In this document: positions 7,010 through 8,065 of the stretch, piece after piece
Position numbering within the stretch: position 1 is the stretch's first letter
Layout of the letters: each line of letters begins with the position of its first letter
NCBI GenBank assembly: GCA_007119335.1
Contig: SKPU01000055.1
Location: 1-8,065 of the forward strand
Origin: Syntrophomonadaceae bacterium
GTDB lineage: Bacteria; Bacillota; Dethiobacteria; DTU022
Length of the DNA stretch: 8,065 bases
Reading direction: 5' to 3'
Position numbers and translations under genes: made by a program
Notes under the pieces: generated by a model
Told to the model about the DNA's origin: nothing
The model's database searches: none
What the model saw: the letters and a program-made list of their open reading frames with translations, nothing else

Positions 7010-7042
7010 ATTATACAGCATCAATGTTACAAGAATGTTACA
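7010..7042 (-). promoter_or_regulatory. Promoter of the M23 peptidase with WalR (YycF)-type direct-repeat box
   Basis: On the minus strand, TGTAAC (7042-7037), 5 bp, then TGTAAC (7031-7026) fits the WalR consensus TGTWAH-N5-TGTWAH exactly. The repeat is in fact a perfect 11-bp tandem, AATGTTACAAG on the plus strand at 7023-7033 and 7034-7044. A perfect TATAAT (7015-7010) follows 10 bp behind the box. The box therefore covers the -35 region, which itself has no good -35 hexamer, as is common for activator-dependent promoters. WalR is known in Firmicutes to control cell-wall hydrolase genes, which fits the gene downstream. The PhoP-type repeat TTACA with 11-bp period is an alternative reading. 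Confidence 0.6.
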
Positions 7043-7099
7043 AGGTGATGGAGCAAAGCTGAGTTTGGAAGAATTATAATCCTGATCTATCCGTATCTA

Positions 7100-7127
7100 T
7101 TAACGATCTGACTATGTGTGTTATAAT
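7100..7127 (+). promoter_or_regulatory. Probable promoter of tRNA-Val
   Basis: A consensus -10 TATAAT (7122-7127) has a poor -35 TTAACG (7100-7105) and a 16-bp spacer. It would leave a leader of about 30 nt before the tRNA. TATAAA at 7152-7157, closer to the gene, is a weaker alternative. Confidence 0.45.
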
Positions 7128-7163
7128 ATTACTGCATCTAGTAGAAGAAAATATAAAGTATAT

Positions 7164-7238
7164 GGGGACATAGCTCAGGGGGAGAGCGCTTGATTCACAT
7201 TCAAGAGGCCGTGGGTTCAAAACCCTCTGTCCCCACCA
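7164..7238 (+). tRNA. tRNA-Val, anticodon CAC
   Basis: A 75-nt cloverleaf. The acceptor GGGGACA pairs perfectly with TGTCCCC, the D stem is GCTC/GAGC, the anticodon stem is CTTGA/TCAAG with loop TTCACAT, the discriminator is A and CCA is encoded (7236-7238). The anticodon CAC reads GUG. Two oddities: the D loop is only 7 nt (AGGGGGA), and the T stem GTGGG/CCCTC has a T-T mismatch at the second pair (positions 50 and 64). The gene may still be functional, since the other stems are intact. Confidence 0.9.
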
Positions 7239-7385
7239 CTGTAAATAAAGGGTTTTCGGGGTTTCCTTACCTTGATAAATCACCACGAAAACCCTGATTT
7301 ACACCCTTTATACACCCGTTTTTGTAAAAATATTGATCGGGGATTACGGCCCCGGTCTACTAGAAGTTGCTATATGCAACATTCT
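7239..7385. other. Junction between tRNA-Val and integrase remnant: candidate attachment-site region
   Basis: There is no coding potential. Beyond the inverted repeat it holds two direct copies of TACACCC (7300-7306, 7311-7317) spaced 11 bp, of the kind tyrosine recombinases bind as arm sites. It also holds two small hairpins, CGGGG/CCCCG (7338-7342, 7350-7354) and GTTGC/GCAAC (7366-7370, 7376-7380). The first, read on the minus strand and followed by ATATTTTTAC, could end the integrase transcript. Its role as an att region is inferred from position only; no second att copy is visible in the window. Confidence 0.3.
7249..7295 (-). terminator. Inverted repeat behind tRNA-Val, possible terminator (mainly for minus-strand transcription)
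   Basis: A perfect 10-bp inverted repeat, AGGGTTTTCG (7249-7258) and CGAAAACCCT (7286-7295), encloses a 27-nt loop. On the minus strand it is followed by TTATTT, a fair tail. On the plus strand the next bases (GATTTACA) are not T-rich. It could stop transcripts of the integrase remnant before they run antisense into the tRNA, or serve both directions. Confidence 0.4.
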
Positions 7386-7579
7386 TTATTCCAAGCAGGA
7401 AGCCATCAGACGGCAAACTTTATCGGTGGCTTCTTTCTTCATTGTTGCTGTAACTCCGCTATATACATCTAAAGTAAATGCTACCCTGTAATGTCCAAGT
7501 GCTTCCTGTATTGTACGCGGATCGGTTTTTCCTGTAAGCTTAATGTTGCAAAGGTATGCCTTGGCCCATGTTTATAGAA
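7386..7579 (-). pseudogene. Tyrosine recombinase (phage/ICE-type integrase) C-terminal remnant, frameshifted
   Basis: On the minus strand, one frame (7570 down to about 7530) reads HGPRHTFATLSLQ, the box II H-x-x-R-H motif of tyrosine recombinases. A neighbouring frame then continues with GKTDPRTIQEALGHYR and FTLDVYSGVTATMKKEA, giving the L-G-H box and the nucleophilic tyrosine in D-V-Y-S, and ends at TAA (7388-7386). The frame switch falls near a run of five T on the plus strand (7526-7530). Upstream of the histidine the frame soon meets TAG (about 7588), and no integrase sequence is seen beyond, so the N-terminal three quarters are gone. A full integrase is about 350-400 aa. The position, 147 bp past a tRNA 3' end and pointing toward it, is typical of an integrated element. 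Confidence 0.8.
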
Positions 7580-7747
7580 AAAAAAGCCCTAAGCCCATAT
7601 TTCTCAGGTTCCCTGAATCGTATTTGTGGCTAAAGACTTAATAGTAAATATTAGAAGGGAAAGAAAAAAGATCTAATATTCTGAAAAGGTACTTTTCCAC
7701 CCGACGTCGAATTTAATCTTAAGCCGAAGACATCGAGGAGAGTGGAC
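7580..7747. other. Non-coding stretch between integrase remnant and transposase; probably contains the left end of the IS
   Basis: No gene is seen. It contains a perfect 9-bp inverted repeat, AATATTAGA (7647-7655) and TCTAATATT (7672-7680), around an A-rich 16-nt loop, and the palindrome GAAAAG-GTA-CTTTTC (7683-7697). The loss of the integrase reading just before this stretch suggests the insertion sequence starts here. Its terminal repeat cannot be defined without the right end. Confidence 0.35.
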
Positions 7748-8065
7748 ATGAGTCGCAACAAGTACCGGGGTAACAGTGGCTACCCATTTAAAGCCGGGTT
7801 CAACCCTAAACCGAAGCAAGTCTTTCGGTATAAAACAGAAAAGATATTAGGTTCGCTCTACCTTACCAGGCCCTTGCTGGAAAGAATGCGGATCAAGGCG
7901 ATCATTGACAAAATAATTCCGGAGCGCAAAGAAAACGGCCAGATTGTTACCACCGGTGAAGTCTCAGATGTCCTGGTGGCTAACCGGCTCCACCATCCCC
8001 GGCCGCTTCATGATATCGAAGAATGGGCTCAAGTTTGCGGCATTGAAGAACTCTACGGGTTAAAC
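7748..8065 (+). CDS. IS1634-family (DUF4277) transposase, N-terminal part (cut by window edge)
   Basis: 106 codons are visible, with ATG at 7748 and ribosome site GAGGAG (7735-7740). After a basic start rich in K, R and N, the segment L-G-S-L-Y-L-T-R-P-L-L-E-R-M-R-I-K-A-I-I-D resembles the DUF4277 N-terminal domain of IS1634-type DDE transposases of the IS4 superfamily. So does the later L-V-A-N-R-L-H-H-P-R-P-L-H-D-I-E-E-W-A. The catalytic DDE domain would follow to the right, so intactness cannot be judged. The reading frame is clean up to the edge. The element probably inserted into or beside the integrase remnant. Confidence 0.8.
   Translation, partial: MSRNKYRGNSGYPFKAGFNPKPKQVFRYKTEKILGSLYLTRPLLERMRIKAIIDKIIPERKENGQIVTTGEVSDVLVANRLHHPRPLHDIEEWAQVCGIEELYGLN

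Noticed and set aside
7272..7472. 66-codon plus-strand open frame after tRNA-Val
   Set aside because: It is antisense to the integrase remnant and crosses the non-coding junction; no ribosome site.

Overview
The window looks like chromosomal DNA from an anaerobic, low-to-moderate G+C Firmicute of the Clostridia type. The pointers are strong GGAGG-type ribosome sites, GTG and TTG starts, lipobox lipoproteins, a LarE homologue, a WalR-type box and a selenocysteine-containing MsrA. No genus can be assigned from the sequence alone.

Layout from left to right. (1) The 5' part of larE (minus strand) runs off the left edge. (2) tRNA-Ala(CGC) has its own promoter and terminator. (3) A lipoprotein made mostly of right-handed beta-helix repeats follows, with a terminator behind it. 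(4) A two-gene operon comes next: a 908-aa membrane protein of the O-antigen ligase/polymerase type with a C-terminal TPR region, overlapping by 8 bp an msrA lipoprotein gene. (5) Convergent to that operon is a membrane-anchored M23 (LytM-like) endopeptidase on the minus strand, with a WalR-like direct repeat upstream. (6) tRNA-Val(CAC) follows, then a decayed tyrosine-recombinase tail on the minus strand, which looks like the scar of an element integrated at the tRNA. (7) The N-terminal part of an IS1634-type (DUF4277) transposase runs off the right edge.

The main discovery is that msrA contains an in-frame TGA (5352-5354) exactly where the catalytic cysteine of the MsrA G-C-F-W-G motif belongs. 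The same frame is open for 190 codons beyond it with clear MsrA sequence, and a GC hairpin with a G-U-U apical loop lies 14 nt downstream, as expected of a bacterial SECIS. I read 5121-5927 as one 268-aa selenoprotein, exported and lipid-anchored, with no resolving cysteine. An ordinary gene caller would split it into a small lipoprotein and a truncated MsrA fragment.

Regions 3 to 5 form a cell-envelope neighbourhood: surface glycan assembly, a surface beta-helix protein, an extracytoplasmic oxidative-repair enzyme and a peptidoglycan hydrolase. The right-hand 0.8 kb is accessory DNA built from nested mobile-element remains.
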